Part shown: in pieces, positions 17,744-25,609 of the stretch
How positions within the stretch are numbered: the first letter of the stretch is position 1
How the letters are laid out: each line of letters starts with the position of its first letter
Assembly (NCBI RefSeq): GCF_021389975.1
Contig: NZ_CP089981.1
Coordinates: 4,365,501 to 4,429,500 of the forward strand
Origin: Fulvivirga ulvae
GTDB lineage: Bacteria > Bacteroidota > Bacteroidia > Cytophagales > Cyclobacteriaceae
Length of the DNA stretch: 64,000 nucleotides
Reading direction: 5' to 3'
Translations under genes and position numbers: made by a program
The notes under the pieces: generated by a model
The model's input: only the letters and a program-made list of their open reading frames with translations
Databases searched by the model: none
Told to the model about the DNA's origin: nothing

Positions 17744-17814
17744 AACGGCGTTATTGTGAGATTATATAGATCGAAAACATTCAAAGGCTCGCTGTTCTAC
17801 AGCGAGCCTTTTTT
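17705..17814 (+). promoter_or_regulatory. trp attenuator 1 (competing RNA hairpins)
   Basis: Three mutually exclusive pairings are visible. AATAACGC (17705-17712) with GCGTTATT (17748-17755) is the 1:2 stem. TAGAACGGCG (17741-17750, starting at the leader stop codon) with CGCTGTTCTA (17790-17799, one G-U) is the antiterminator. GGCTCGCTG with CAGCGAGCC is the terminator. A ribosome stalled on the Trp codons leaves 17741-17750 free and allows read-through. One reaching the stop codon covers it, and the terminator forms. Confidence 0.85.
17786..17814 (+). terminator. trp attenuator 1 terminator
   Basis: GGCTCGCTG (17786-17794), loop TTCTA, CAGCGAGCC (17800-17808), then six T. This is a GC-rich 9-bp stem and a canonical intrinsic terminator 43 nt after the stop of leader peptide 1. 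Confidence 0.9.
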
Positions 17815-17833
17815 ATTTATAAATTATAAAATA

Positions 17834-17896
17834 GTGAAAGCATTAATTAGTATTAACAAAGTATGGTGGTGGCACTTTCTTGATTTCAGGGAGTGA
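17834..17896 (+). CDS. trp operon leader peptide 2
   Basis: A second leader frame begins with GTG 17834, 19 nt after the T-run of the first terminator: MKALISINKVWWWHFLDFRE. It again has three tandem Trp codons (17864-17872) followed by His and an aromatic residue, as in leader 1. The rest of the sequence differs, so it is not a recent exact duplication. GTG is the only normal start codon in frame. Confidence 0.8.
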   Translation: MKALISINKVWWWHFLDFRE

Positions 17897-17955
17897 ACGA
17901 CCATGCTATGCTTATACTAAAAAAAGGCCTGCCGTTCATTCGACAGGCCTTTTTT
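17891..17955 (+). promoter_or_regulatory. trp attenuator 2 (competing RNA hairpins)
   Basis: GAGTGAACG (17891-17899, spanning the leader 2 stop codon TGA) can pair with CGTTCATTC (17933-17941, one G-U) as antiterminator, which disrupts the terminator hairpin at 17921-17955. ATGGT (17863-17867, over the first Trp codons) can pair with ACCAT (17900-17904) as a weaker 1:2 stem. The design copies attenuator 1 with different bases. trpE starts 40 nt after the T-run. Confidence 0.8.
17921..17955 (+). terminator. trp attenuator 2 terminator
   Basis: AAAAAGGCCTG (17921-17931) pairs with CAGGCCTTTTT (17944-17954) around a 12-nt loop, and the T-run reaches 17955. It lies directly between leader 2 and trpE. 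Confidence 0.87.
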
Positions 17956-17994
17956 ACTTTAAAAACATTAATAAAAACGCAAAAAGCCACTTTA

Positions 17995-19398
17995 ATGAAC
18001 AAATTCACCATTAAAACCAATACCAAAAAATTGCTGGCAGACACCCTGACACCAGTGAGTATCTACCTGAGGCTAAGAGATAAATTTGCCCAGAGTATAT
18101 TGCTGGAAAGCTCTGATTACCACGGGGCGGATAATAGCTACTCCTATATATGCTGTTCTCCTATAGCTTCATTTGAGGTAAGTAACGGAAAGCTTAGCAA
18201 AGAATATCCGGGGGGTAAACATGAAACGCTCAGAGTAAACAAGGACAATCTGTTGGATGAATTAAATGCCTTTAAGGCATCGTTTATTACAGAAGAGTCT
18301 GACTATAAATTTATTACGAACGGCCTGTTTGGCTATATGGCCTATGATAACATCAAATATTTCGAAGATATTGAAATAGAAAAGGTGAATGACACCATTC
18401 CCGATATGATCTATAAAATGTATCGTTATGTGATAGTTATTGATCATTTCAAAAATGAGCTTTATATTTTTGAGCATAAAGTAGACGAGCTTGAAAAGAA
18501 AGGCAACCTAAGCTATGTAGAATCGCTGATAAAAATTAACAACGATCCACAATTTGACTTTACCCTAAAGGGGGAAGAGAAATCGAATTACACTGATGAC
18601 GAGTTTCTTCAGATTCTTACCAAGGGCCGCTCTCATTGCCTGCGCGGAGATGTTTTTCAAATCGTGCTTTCGCGAAGGTTCCAAAATAAGTTTCAGGGTG
18701 ATGAATTTAATGTTTACCGTGCCCTTCGTTCTATAAATCCTTCCCCATATCTCTTCTATTTTGATTACGGTAACTTTAAAATATTCGGCTCTTCACCGGA
18801 ATCACAAATTGTAATTAAAGGTTCTCAGGCCAGTATTTATCCTATAGCTGGTACATTTAAACGTACAGGCAATGATATGGCAGATGCACAACTGGCGCAG
18901 CAGCTTGCAGCAGATGAAAAGGAAAATGCAGAACATGTAATGCTTGTAGACCTGGCCAGGAATGACCTGAGCAGAAGCTCTGAAAATGTGGCCGTAGATG
19001 TATTTAAAGAAATACAGTATTACTCGCACGTAATCCACCTGGTCAGCAAAGTCACGGGCCAGCTTAACGGAGAATCATCACCACTGAAGCTTGTAGCCAG
19101 TACTTTCCCTGCCGGTACACTTTCCGGGGCGCCCAAGCATATGGCTATGCAATTAATAGACAAGTATGAGAATACCAGCAGAAACTACTACGGGGGTGCC
19201 ATCGGCTTTATGGGCTTCAACGGAGATTTTAACCATGCCATCATGATACGTTCATTTTTGAGCAAGGATAATACACTACATTATCAGGCAGGAGCCGGAG
19301 TGGTGGCAAAATCACTCCCCTCCAGCGAATTGCAGGAAGTGACAAACAAACTTGCGGCTCTAAGAAAGGCAATTGATATGGCTCAAAAACTTAACTGA
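17995..19398 (+). CDS. trpE: Anthranilate synthase component I
   Basis: The start is ATG 17995 (MNKFTIKTNTKKLLADTLTPVSIYLRLRDK). An in-frame extension back to 17893 would run through the attenuator terminator and is wrong. The 467-residue enzyme makes anthranilate from chorismate with ammonia passed on by TrpG. The chorismate-binding domain motifs are present: GDVFQIVLSRRF, NPSPYLFYF, GSSPE, PIAGTFKRTGND, DLARNDLSR, FPAGTLSGAPK and YYGGAIGFMGF. Residues LLESSDYHG near the N-terminus correspond to the Trp feedback site region. It is the first gene of the operon, under the double attenuator. Confidence 0.96.
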   Translation: MNKFTIKTNTKKLLADTLTPVSIYLRLRDKFAQSILLESSDYHGADNSYSYICCSPIASFEVSNGKLSKEYPGGKHETLRVNKDNLLDELNAFKASFITEESDYKFITNGLFGYMAYDNIKYFEDIEIEKVNDTIPDMIYKMYRYVIVIDHFKNELYIFEHKVDELEKKGNLSYVESLIKINNDPQFDFTLKGEEKSNYTDDEFLQILTKGRSHCLRGDVFQIVLSRRFQNKFQGDEFNVYRALRSINPSPYLFYFDYGNFKIFGSSPESQIVIKGSQASIYPIAGTFKRTGNDMADAQLAQQLAADEKENAEHVMLVDLARNDLSRSSENVAVDVFKEIQYYSHVIHLVSKVTGQLNGESSPLKLVASTFPAGTLSGAPKHMAMQLIDKYENTSRNYYGGAIGFMGFNGDFNHAIMIRSFLSKDNTLHYQAGAGVVAKSLPSSELQEVTNKLAALRKAIDMAQKLN

Positions 19399-19406
19399 CA
19401 TTAAAA

Positions 19407-19982
19407 ATGAAGAAAATACTTTTACTTGATAACTACGATTCCTTTACCTACAACATAGTTCATATCATAAAAGAGCTGGGCCATGGCGATGCTCTTAGCG
19501 TGATCAGAAACGATAAGATCACCGTAGAGGAAGCCGGTGCGTACGACAAGATCCTTATTTCACCAGGACCTGGCATCCCTGATGAGGCAGGTATACTTAA
19601 GCCGTTGGTTGAACGATATGGCGCTGAAAAGAGCATTTTAGGCATATGCCTTGGCCTGCAGGGTATAGCAGAAGTGTTTGGCAGCAAACTGTACAATATG
19701 TTTTCGGTGCTACATGGGGTGTCAAGTGACATATCTGTTTTGGAGCCTGAAGATTACCTTTTCCAAAACGTACCGGGAAAATTTAAGGGTTGCCACTACC
19801 ACAGCTGGGCGGTGCTGCCGGAGTCTATCAATGGTAAGTTAAAGGTAACGGCCATTGATGAGCAGAATAATATTATGGGTTTGAGGCATGTGGAGTACGA
19901 TGTAAGAGGGCTGCAGTTTCACCCTGAATCTATTTTGACAGAGCACGGAAAACAACTAATTGATAACTGGTTAAAAAAATAA
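19407..19982 (+). CDS. trpG: Anthranilate synthase component II (glutamine amidotransferase)
   Basis: This 191-residue class I glutamine amidotransferase supplies ammonia to TrpE. Visible are LLLDNYDSFTYNIVHII, ISPGPGIPDEAG, the nucleophile in LGICLGLQGIAE (Cys81), CHYHSW and the His-Glu pair in LQFHPESILTEHG. It lies 8 nt after trpE and 2 nt before trpD. The block is not fused to trpE or trpD. In some bacteria the same protein also serves p-aminobenzoate synthesis (PabA); the location inside trp favours TrpG. Confidence 0.95.
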   Translation: MKKILLLDNYDSFTYNIVHIIKELGHGDALSVIRNDKITVEEAGAYDKILISPGPGIPDEAGILKPLVERYGAEKSILGICLGLQGIAEVFGSKLYNMFSVLHGVSSDISVLEPEDYLFQNVPGKFKGCHYHSWAVLPESINGKLKVTAIDEQNNIMGLRHVEYDVRGLQFHPESILTEHGKQLIDNWLKK

Positions 19983-19984
19983 TT

Positions 19985-20995
19985 ATGAAAGATATACTTA
20001 ATAAGCTCATTGAACATAAATCTCTCGACAAAGACTTTTCGAGACAAATACTGATAGAACTGGCTCAGGGGAAGTATACTAACAGTCAGGTTGCAGCTTT
20101 CCTGACCGTTTATATGATGCGTACCATTACCGTAGATGAACTGGAAGGCTTTAGAGATGCCATGCTGGAACTATGCACTCCGGTGGAGATTGATGAGTAT
20201 AATGCAATAGACCTTTGCGGCACTGGGGGCGATGGTAAGGATACGTTTAACATTTCCACGCTTTCATCCTTTGTAGTGGCGGGTGCCGGCCAAAATGTTG
20301 CCAAACATGGAAATAACGGTGTGTCTTCCATATGCGGATCTTCGAACCTGCTGAGCCATTTTGGGTATGAGTTTAGCAGTCACAAAGATGAGCTGCTCCG
20401 AAGTCTTGACGATGCAGGCATATGCTTCCTGCATGCACCACTTTTTCATCCGGCTATGAAGAATGTTGCACCGATCCGTAGAGAACTGGGAGTAAAGACC
20501 TTTTTCAATATGCTGGGGCCTATGGTCAACCCGTCTTTTCCACGTAAGCAGCTGGTGGGCGTATTCAGCCTCGAACTGGCGCGCCTTTATGGATACCTGT
20601 ATCAAAAATCGAATAAAGACTTTGTTATCCTGCACGCCTTAGATGGCTACGATGAGGTTTCGTTGACCGGCAATTTCAAAATGATCTCCAATGTGGGGGA
20701 AAAAATCCTGAGCCCTGAAAACCTGGGGCTTCCAAAGGTATCGAAAGAAGAAATATCAGGAGGGAAAACCATTGAAGAGTCTGCTAAAATATTTATAAAA
20801 ATACTAAATGGAGAAGGCACCTCGGCGCAGAAAGCTGTAGTAGCTGCCAATGCAGGCATGGCCTTGTATTGCTCAAACCAGAAAGAGTCCATAGAGGATT
20901 GTGTGGCAAGGGCTCACGCCTCATTGGAATCTGGCAGGGCGCTCAGAGCATTTAACAGATTGTTGAACAAAAAGAAAACTTATACAACTGCATAA
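19985..20995 (+). CDS. trpD: Anthranilate phosphoribosyltransferase
   Basis: The 336-residue enzyme joins anthranilate to PRPP. The PRPP/anthranilate site motifs are clear: DLCGTGGDGKDTFNISTLSSFVVAGAGQNVAKHGN, NGVSSICGSSN, FHPAMKNVAPIRRELGVKTFFNMLGPMVNP and LHALDGYDEVS. Length and order match the family. It sits 2 nt after trpG and 2 nt before trpC, so the genes are tightly coupled. All catalytic motifs appear intact. Confidence 0.96.
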   Translation: MKDILNKLIEHKSLDKDFSRQILIELAQGKYTNSQVAAFLTVYMMRTITVDELEGFRDAMLELCTPVEIDEYNAIDLCGTGGDGKDTFNISTLSSFVVAGAGQNVAKHGNNGVSSICGSSNLLSHFGYEFSSHKDELLRSLDDAGICFLHAPLFHPAMKNVAPIRRELGVKTFFNMLGPMVNPSFPRKQLVGVFSLELARLYGYLYQKSNKDFVILHALDGYDEVSLTGNFKMISNVGEKILSPENLGLPKVSKEEISGGKTIEESAKIFIKILNGEGTSAQKAVVAANAGMALYCSNQKESIEDCVARAHASLESGRALRAFNRLLNKKKTYTTA

Positions 20996-20997
20996 CC

Positions 20998-21810
20998 ATG
21001 AATATTCTAAAAGAAATAATACAGCATAAGAAAGTCGAAGTTCAGAGAAAAAAGGAGCTTTTCCCGGTTAAACTTCTTGAGCAAAGCCTGTTCTTCAATA
21101 CGCAACCGGTTTCCCTTAAAAAGTATGTTTTACGGGAAGATAAATCAGGAGTGATAGCAGAGATCAAAAGAAAATCGCCATCGAAAGGTATAATCAATCC
21201 TGAAGTTTCGGTGGAAAGGATTTCCATTGGATACATGCAGGCAGGTGCATCGGCCCTTTCGGTGCTGACCGATACTCATTATTTCGGAGGTAAAAATGAA
21301 GATTTACTTATAGCCAGGAAGTTTAATTTCTGTCCAATACTAAGAAAGGACTTTACAGTAGATGAGTACCAGATCATAGAGGCAAAATCTATTGGAGCTG
21401 ATGCCATATTACTGATAGCGGCTGTATTAACTCCACAAGAGGTGTTGCAGATGTCAAAATTTGCTCATTCATTAGGGCTGGAGGTACTATTGGAAATACA
21501 CAATGCTGATGAGCTTGGGCACATTAATGAGCATGTTGATCTTGTGGGAGTGAATAACCGCGACCTCACCAGCTTTGAAGTAGATATTAATACCTCTATC
21601 AAATTGTCGGATGCCATCCCCTCAGGTATAGTTAAAGTGTCAGAGAGCGGCATTCATTCCCCAGACGATGTGATTGAACTTAAGAAGCATGGATTTAACG
21701 GGTTCCTAATCGGGGAGCGCTTTATGCAAAACAGCAGACCGGAAAAATCATGCGCGAGGTTTATTGAGAAGTTAAGCGAGATAGAAAAGATCAACTATGC
21801 CAAAGCTTAG
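20998..21810 (+). CDS. trpC: Indole-3-glycerol phosphate synthase
   Basis: This 270-residue TIM-barrel enzyme closes the indole ring, turning CdRP into indole-3-glycerol phosphate. Seen: VIAEIKRKSPSKG with the catalytic Lys, GASALSVLTDTHYFGG, PILRKDFTVDEYQI, GADAILLIAAVL, LLEIHNADEL, VGVNNRDLTSFEVD and VSESGIHSPDD. It stands alone, not fused to TrpF. Its 3' end overlaps trpF by 14 nt, which suggests translational coupling. Confidence 0.96.
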   Translation: MNILKEIIQHKKVEVQRKKELFPVKLLEQSLFFNTQPVSLKKYVLREDKSGVIAEIKRKSPSKGIINPEVSVERISIGYMQAGASALSVLTDTHYFGGKNEDLLIARKFNFCPILRKDFTVDEYQIIEAKSIGADAILLIAAVLTPQEVLQMSKFAHSLGLEVLLEIHNADELGHINEHVDLVGVNNRDLTSFEVDINTSIKLSDAIPSGIVKVSESGIHSPDDVIELKKHGFNGFLIGERFMQNSRPEKSCARFIEKLSEIEKINYAKA

Positions 21811-22429
21811 TAGCGTTAAATTAAAAGTGTGTGGCCTAAGGGATAACATCGCTGAGGTTGCGGCGCTAAGGCCTGATTTCGCAGGGTTTATTTTCTATGA
21901 CAGGTCACCCAGATATGCAGGAGATATGCTTCTAAAAAATTATTTTAATGATTTTCCTGAGTCTACCATGAAAGTCGGGGTTTTTGTAAACCAGCCGGTG
22001 GAAAAGGTGCTGGATACAGCCAGGCAGTTCAGTCTGGACTTTGTGCAACTGCACGGAGACGAATCTTTTGCCGAGTGTCTGCACCTGAAAGCAAATGGCC
22101 TTGGGGTAATCAAAGTTTTTGCTGGGAATAAAGTTATAGACAGAAAGCTGCTGCTGGAGTATGCCGAGGTAGTTGACTACTATTTATTTGATACACGGCT
22201 CAAAAGCTATGGAGGTAACGGTGTGACCTTTGATTGGACAGTGCTGAAGGGGCTGGATCTGCCCAAACCTGTCATTTTGAGTGGAGGTTTAACCCTGGAG
22301 AATATTCGTCAGCTTGAGGAATTAGACGATCTGGATATTTACGCTATTGACATCAACAGCCAGTTTGAGATCAGTCCCGGGCTCAAGAATACTGAACTTA
22401 TCAAACAACTTAAAGAGCAAATGCAATAA
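21797..22429 (+). CDS. trpF: Phosphoribosylanthranilate isomerase
   Basis: The 210-residue TIM barrel performs the Amadori rearrangement between TrpD and TrpC. The catalytic Cys lies in LKVCGLRD and the Asp in YYLFDTRLKSYGGNGVTFDW. VQLHGDES and ILSGGLTLENI, which bind the substrate phosphate, are also present. It starts inside trpC (14-nt overlap) and ends 2 nt before trpB. The length is normal. Confidence 0.95.
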   Translation: MPKLSSVKLKVCGLRDNIAEVAALRPDFAGFIFYDRSPRYAGDMLLKNYFNDFPESTMKVGVFVNQPVEKVLDTARQFSLDFVQLHGDESFAECLHLKANGLGVIKVFAGNKVIDRKLLLEYAEVVDYYLFDTRLKSYGGNGVTFDWTVLKGLDLPKPVILSGGLTLENIRQLEELDDLDIYAIDINSQFEISPGLKNTELIKQLKEQMQ

Positions 22430-22431
22430 TT

Positions 22432-23646
22432 ATGTCTGACATATTGAAAAATACTATTGAGAAGAAAAGGTATGCTGTGGACGAACAAGGCTATTACGGT
22501 CAGTTCGGCGGAGCGTATATACCGGAAATGCTATACCCCAATGTTGAGGAACTGAGGGAAAAATACTTGCAAATAATAGCGGCCGACGAGTTTCAAAATG
22601 AATTCAGAAAGCTGCTTAAGGATTATGTGGGCAGGCCTACTCCTTTATTTTATGCACAAAGGCTGTCGGAAAAATATAATACAAAGATCTATCTGAAGAG
22701 AGAAGACCTTTGCCATACCGGTGCACACAAAGTAAATAACACGATCGGGCAGATTATACTGGCAAAGAAATTGGGTAAAAACAAAATAATAGCAGAAACA
22801 GGAGCCGGGCAGCATGGAGTGGCTACTGCTACCGTATGTGCCCTTATGGGGCTGGAATGTATAGTGTATATGGGCAAGGTAGATATGGCCAGGCAAAAGC
22901 CTAATGTAGAGCGCATGAGAATACTCGGCGCTGAGGTTGTACCGGCTACATGTGGCAGCCAAACCCTTAAAGATGCTACCAACGAGGCCATGCGTCACTG
23001 GATTAACAATCCGCTGGATACACATTACATAATCGGTTCTGTGGTGGGGCCGCATCCTTACCCGGATATGGTCACCCGTTTTCAAAGTGTGATCAGTGAA
23101 GAGATCAGGCTGCAACTGGAGCAGGAGGAAGGGCGTCAGCTCCCGGATCACGTGATTGCATGTGTGGGAGGAGGAAGTAACGCGGCAGGTGCCTTTTATC
23201 ATTTTCTGGACGATGAACCGGTTAATTTGATAGCCGTGGAAGCGGCAGGCAAGGGCGTAAACAGTGGAGAGTCCGCTGCTACCACAGCATTGGGTAAAGC
23301 AGGTGTACTCCACGGAAGTAAAACCTTGCTTATGCAAACGGAAGATGGTCAGGTGATTGAGCCCTATTCCATATCTGCAGGCCTTGATTACCCTGGTATA
23401 GGACCGATGCATGCACATCTGTTTGAAACTGGAAGGGTAAAGTTTGAAAATGCAAGTGATGAAGAAGCTATGCACGCTGGTATTGAATTGAGCAGGTTGG
23501 AGGGGATCATTCCGGCCATAGAGTCGGCACATGCCCTTGCTGCATTGGATAAATTGAAACTTGCACCCAACGATATAGTCGTGGTCAATTTATCGGGTCG
23601 CGGTGATAAAGACCTGGACACCTACATCAAGTGGGGCAAATATTGA
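22432..23646 (+). CDS. trpB: Tryptophan synthase beta subunit
   Basis: The 404-residue PLP enzyme condenses indole with serine. The N-terminus YYGQFGGAYIPEMLYPNVEEL and the PLP lysine in HTGAHKVNNT (Lys100) are diagnostic of the TrpB1 type, which works in complex with TrpA. Further motifs are ETGAGQHGVATA (Glu for substrate), GGGSNAAG (phosphate-binding), EAAGKGVNSG and NLSGRGDKD. It follows trpF by 2 nt, and trpA comes 37 nt later. Confidence 0.97.
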   Translation: MSDILKNTIEKKRYAVDEQGYYGQFGGAYIPEMLYPNVEELREKYLQIIAADEFQNEFRKLLKDYVGRPTPLFYAQRLSEKYNTKIYLKREDLCHTGAHKVNNTIGQIILAKKLGKNKIIAETGAGQHGVATATVCALMGLECIVYMGKVDMARQKPNVERMRILGAEVVPATCGSQTLKDATNEAMRHWINNPLDTHYIIGSVVGPHPYPDMVTRFQSVISEEIRLQLEQEEGRQLPDHVIACVGGGSNAAGAFYHFLDDEPVNLIAVEAAGKGVNSGESAATTALGKAGVLHGSKTLLMQTEDGQVIEPYSISAGLDYPGIGPMHAHLFETGRVKFENASDEEAMHAGIELSRLEGIIPAIESAHALAALDKLKLAPNDIVVVNLSGRGDKDLDTYIKWGKY

Positions 23647-23683
23647 ATATTGAAACATTTATGATCTATTAACAACCTGAATA

Positions 23684-24481
23684 ATGAATACAAAAACTTC
23701 CAATAGAATAAATGAATTGTTTGAGTCAAACGGGCGTGAGGTACTTTCGATCTATTATACAGCTGGTTTTCCTCAGTTGAATGATACGTTGAGAATAGCG
23801 CAGTACCTCGAAGAGGCCGGAGCAGATATCATTGAAATAGGAATGCCCTTTTCCGATCCTGTAGCTGACGGACCAACGATCCAGGAGAGTAATAAAAGGG
23901 CTTTGGACAATGGCATGAGCATACGCCTGTTATTTGACCAACTCGCTGCGTTGCGAGAGAAAGTCTCCATACCCGTCATACTGATGGGATATATCAATCC
24001 TGTGCTGCAATTCGGTATAAACAAGTTTTGCTCTGAATGTGAGCGTTGCGGAGTAGATGGGCTTATAATCCCGGATTTACCGATGGCGGAGTACCTGGCA
24101 CTGTATAAAAACATCTTTGCAGAACACGGCCTTAAAAATGTTTTCCTGATTACGCCGCAGACCTCGGAAAACCGAATCAGGCTGATCGATGAGCATACGG
24201 ATGGATTTATCTATATGGTGTCTTCTGCCAGTGTAACAGGGGCTAAAGACCTGTTTGGCGAGCAGCAGCGTAAATACTTTGAGCGCATACAAAACATGCA
24301 GTTGAAGAACCCATTGCTTATTGGCTTTGGTATATCCAATCATGAAACTTTCAAAGTGGCCTCTTCTTACAGTAATGGAGCTATTATAGGCAGTGCTTTC
24401 ATTAAACTGTTGCAGGCAGCAACTGACTTAAAAGAGGAGATTAAAACATTTGTTAAAGACATTAAAGCATTGAACCAATGA
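23684..24481 (+). CDS. trpA: Tryptophan synthase alpha subunit
   Basis: This 265-residue TIM barrel cleaves indole-3-glycerol phosphate and passes indole through a tunnel to TrpB. Catalytic Glu and Asp are seen in DIIEIGMPFSDPVADGPTIQ, followed by ILMGYINPVLQFG, DGLIIPDLP, LITPQTSENRI and YMVSSASVTGAK. The phosphate site GFGISNHET and GAIIGSAFIKLL closes the barrel. Its stop overlaps the DAHP synthase start by 4 nt (ATGA). Confidence 0.96.
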   Translation: MNTKTSNRINELFESNGREVLSIYYTAGFPQLNDTLRIAQYLEEAGADIIEIGMPFSDPVADGPTIQESNKRALDNGMSIRLLFDQLAALREKVSIPVILMGYINPVLQFGINKFCSECERCGVDGLIIPDLPMAEYLALYKNIFAEHGLKNVFLITPQTSENRIRLIDEHTDGFIYMVSSASVTGAKDLFGEQQRKYFERIQNMQLKNPLLIGFGISNHETFKVASSYSNGAIIGSAFIKLLQAATDLKEEIKTFVKDIKALNQ

Positions 24482-25488
24482 TTATACAATTACAAACCGG
24501 CCTTCCTCAAGATAAAAAGCAAAAGATCATAGCGAAGGTCAATGACCTGAAATACAAGACTACTGAGGTTAACACCCAAAAAGGAGATTATATCATTGGG
24601 ATTGGGAAGAGTGAGTTCGATATCCGTGAAATAGGGCAGATACCGGGGATTTCAGATATCCATATCGTTTCAGATGACTACAAGCTTGTATCCAGAAAGT
24701 GGAAAGTTAATCCTACCAGTATTGATCTGGGAGACGGAGTTGTTATCTCCGAAGGTGATATGGCAATAATGGCCGGCCCATGCTCAATTGAAAGCGAGGA
24801 GCAGATCAATAAGACCATTGAACATCTTAAGGCCAATGATGTAAGAATAATGAGAGGTGGTGTCTACAAACCAAGAAGTTCTCCTTACTCGTTCCGCGGC
24901 CTTGGAATTGAAGGGTTAAAACAATGGTATAAAGCTGCACGTGAAGCCGGTATAAAAATTATTACCGAAGTAATGCAGGTATCGCAGATTGAAGAGATGT
25001 ACGATTATATTGATGTGTACCAGGTAGGTGCCAGAAATACCCAGAACTTTAACTTATTGGATGAATTGGGCAAAGTGGACAAGCCTGTACTCATTAAAAG
25101 AGGAATTTCCGGTACGATAGATGAACTGTTATATTCTGCCGAATATGTGTTTTCAGCCGGTAATGAAAACCTGATGCTATGTGAAAGAGGCATTAGGACG
25201 TACGAACGGGCCAGCAGAAACACCATGGATATTAATGCCATTCCGATTCTAAAAGAAAAGACGCATCTGCCGGTAATTGCTGATCCATCGCACGGTATTG
25301 GTATCCGCGATTATGTTGAACCTGTTGCGTTAGCCTGTATCATGGCCGGGGCCGACGGGGTGATCTATGAAACCCATGAAAAACCAAACGAAGCATTTTC
25401 AGATGGTCAGCAAACACTCAATTTCAGGGATTCAGCAAAGCTGGTTAATAAGATCAGAAAAGTTTTTGAACTTAGAGAGAGCCTGTAA
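24478..25488 (+). CDS. aroF: 3-deoxy-7-phosphoheptulonate (DAHP) synthase
   Basis: The 336-residue enzyme makes DAHP from phosphoenolpyruvate and erythrose 4-phosphate, the entry step of the shikimate pathway. Residues 1-~70 form a ferredoxin-like N-terminal regulatory domain as in Thermotoga-type (AroF/AroA-beta) enzymes, and the catalytic barrel follows with IMAGPCSIESEEQ, RGGVYKPRSSPYSFRGLG, TEVMQ, QVGARNTQNF, LIKRGIS and VIADPSHGIGIRD. It overlaps trpA by 4 nt and so is the last gene of the trp transcript. Its expression is therefore probably set by the two trp attenuators. Confidence 0.95.
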   Translation: MIIQLQTGLPQDKKQKIIAKVNDLKYKTTEVNTQKGDYIIGIGKSEFDIREIGQIPGISDIHIVSDDYKLVSRKWKVNPTSIDLGDGVVISEGDMAIMAGPCSIESEEQINKTIEHLKANDVRIMRGGVYKPRSSPYSFRGLGIEGLKQWYKAAREAGIKIITEVMQVSQIEEMYDYIDVYQVGARNTQNFNLLDELGKVDKPVLIKRGISGTIDELLYSAEYVFSAGNENLMLCERGIRTYERASRNTMDINAIPILKEKTHLPVIADPSHGIGIRDYVEPVALACIMAGADGVIYETHEKPNEAFSDGQQTLNFRDSAKLVNKIRKVFELRESL

Positions 25489-25498
25489 AGAGCTCTCT
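25476..25498 (+). terminator. Possible weak terminator of the trp operon
   Basis: AGAGAGC (25476-25482) and GCTCTCT (25492-25498) form a 7-bp stem across the stop codon of the DAHP synthase. The T-run that follows is interrupted (CATACATGATTTTTATC), so support is weak. Confidence 0.35.
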
Positions 25499-25564
25499 CA
25501 TACATGATTTTTATCTGAGCCCTTACTTGACCTAATGGTCTAAAATGATGATATTACAATTTAG

Positions 25565-25584
25565 CTCATGAATATATTCGTGAG
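25565..25584. promoter_or_regulatory. 20-bp near-palindrome upstream of a histidine kinase
   Basis: CTCATGAATATATTCGTGAG reads as an inverted repeat with 9 of 10 pairs matching. It lies 26 nt before the GTG start of the propeller kinase. A half-copy AGCTCAT recurs at 25600-25606. It is a candidate operator of unknown regulator. Confidence 0.4.
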
Positions 25585-25609
25585 TAACTTAAATCATTAA
25601 GCTCATAAT

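Noticed and set aside
17893..17994. In-frame N-terminal extension of trpE by 34 codons
   Set aside because: It would be translated from the second attenuator's antiterminator and terminator region. The family start MNKFTIKTNTKKLL at 17995 is right, and the extension has no conserved character.
22645..23532. 295-codon minus-strand frame inside trpB
   Set aside because: It is long but is an antisense shadow of trpB, a highly conserved gene. Its translation is cysteine- and histidine-rich without any domain.
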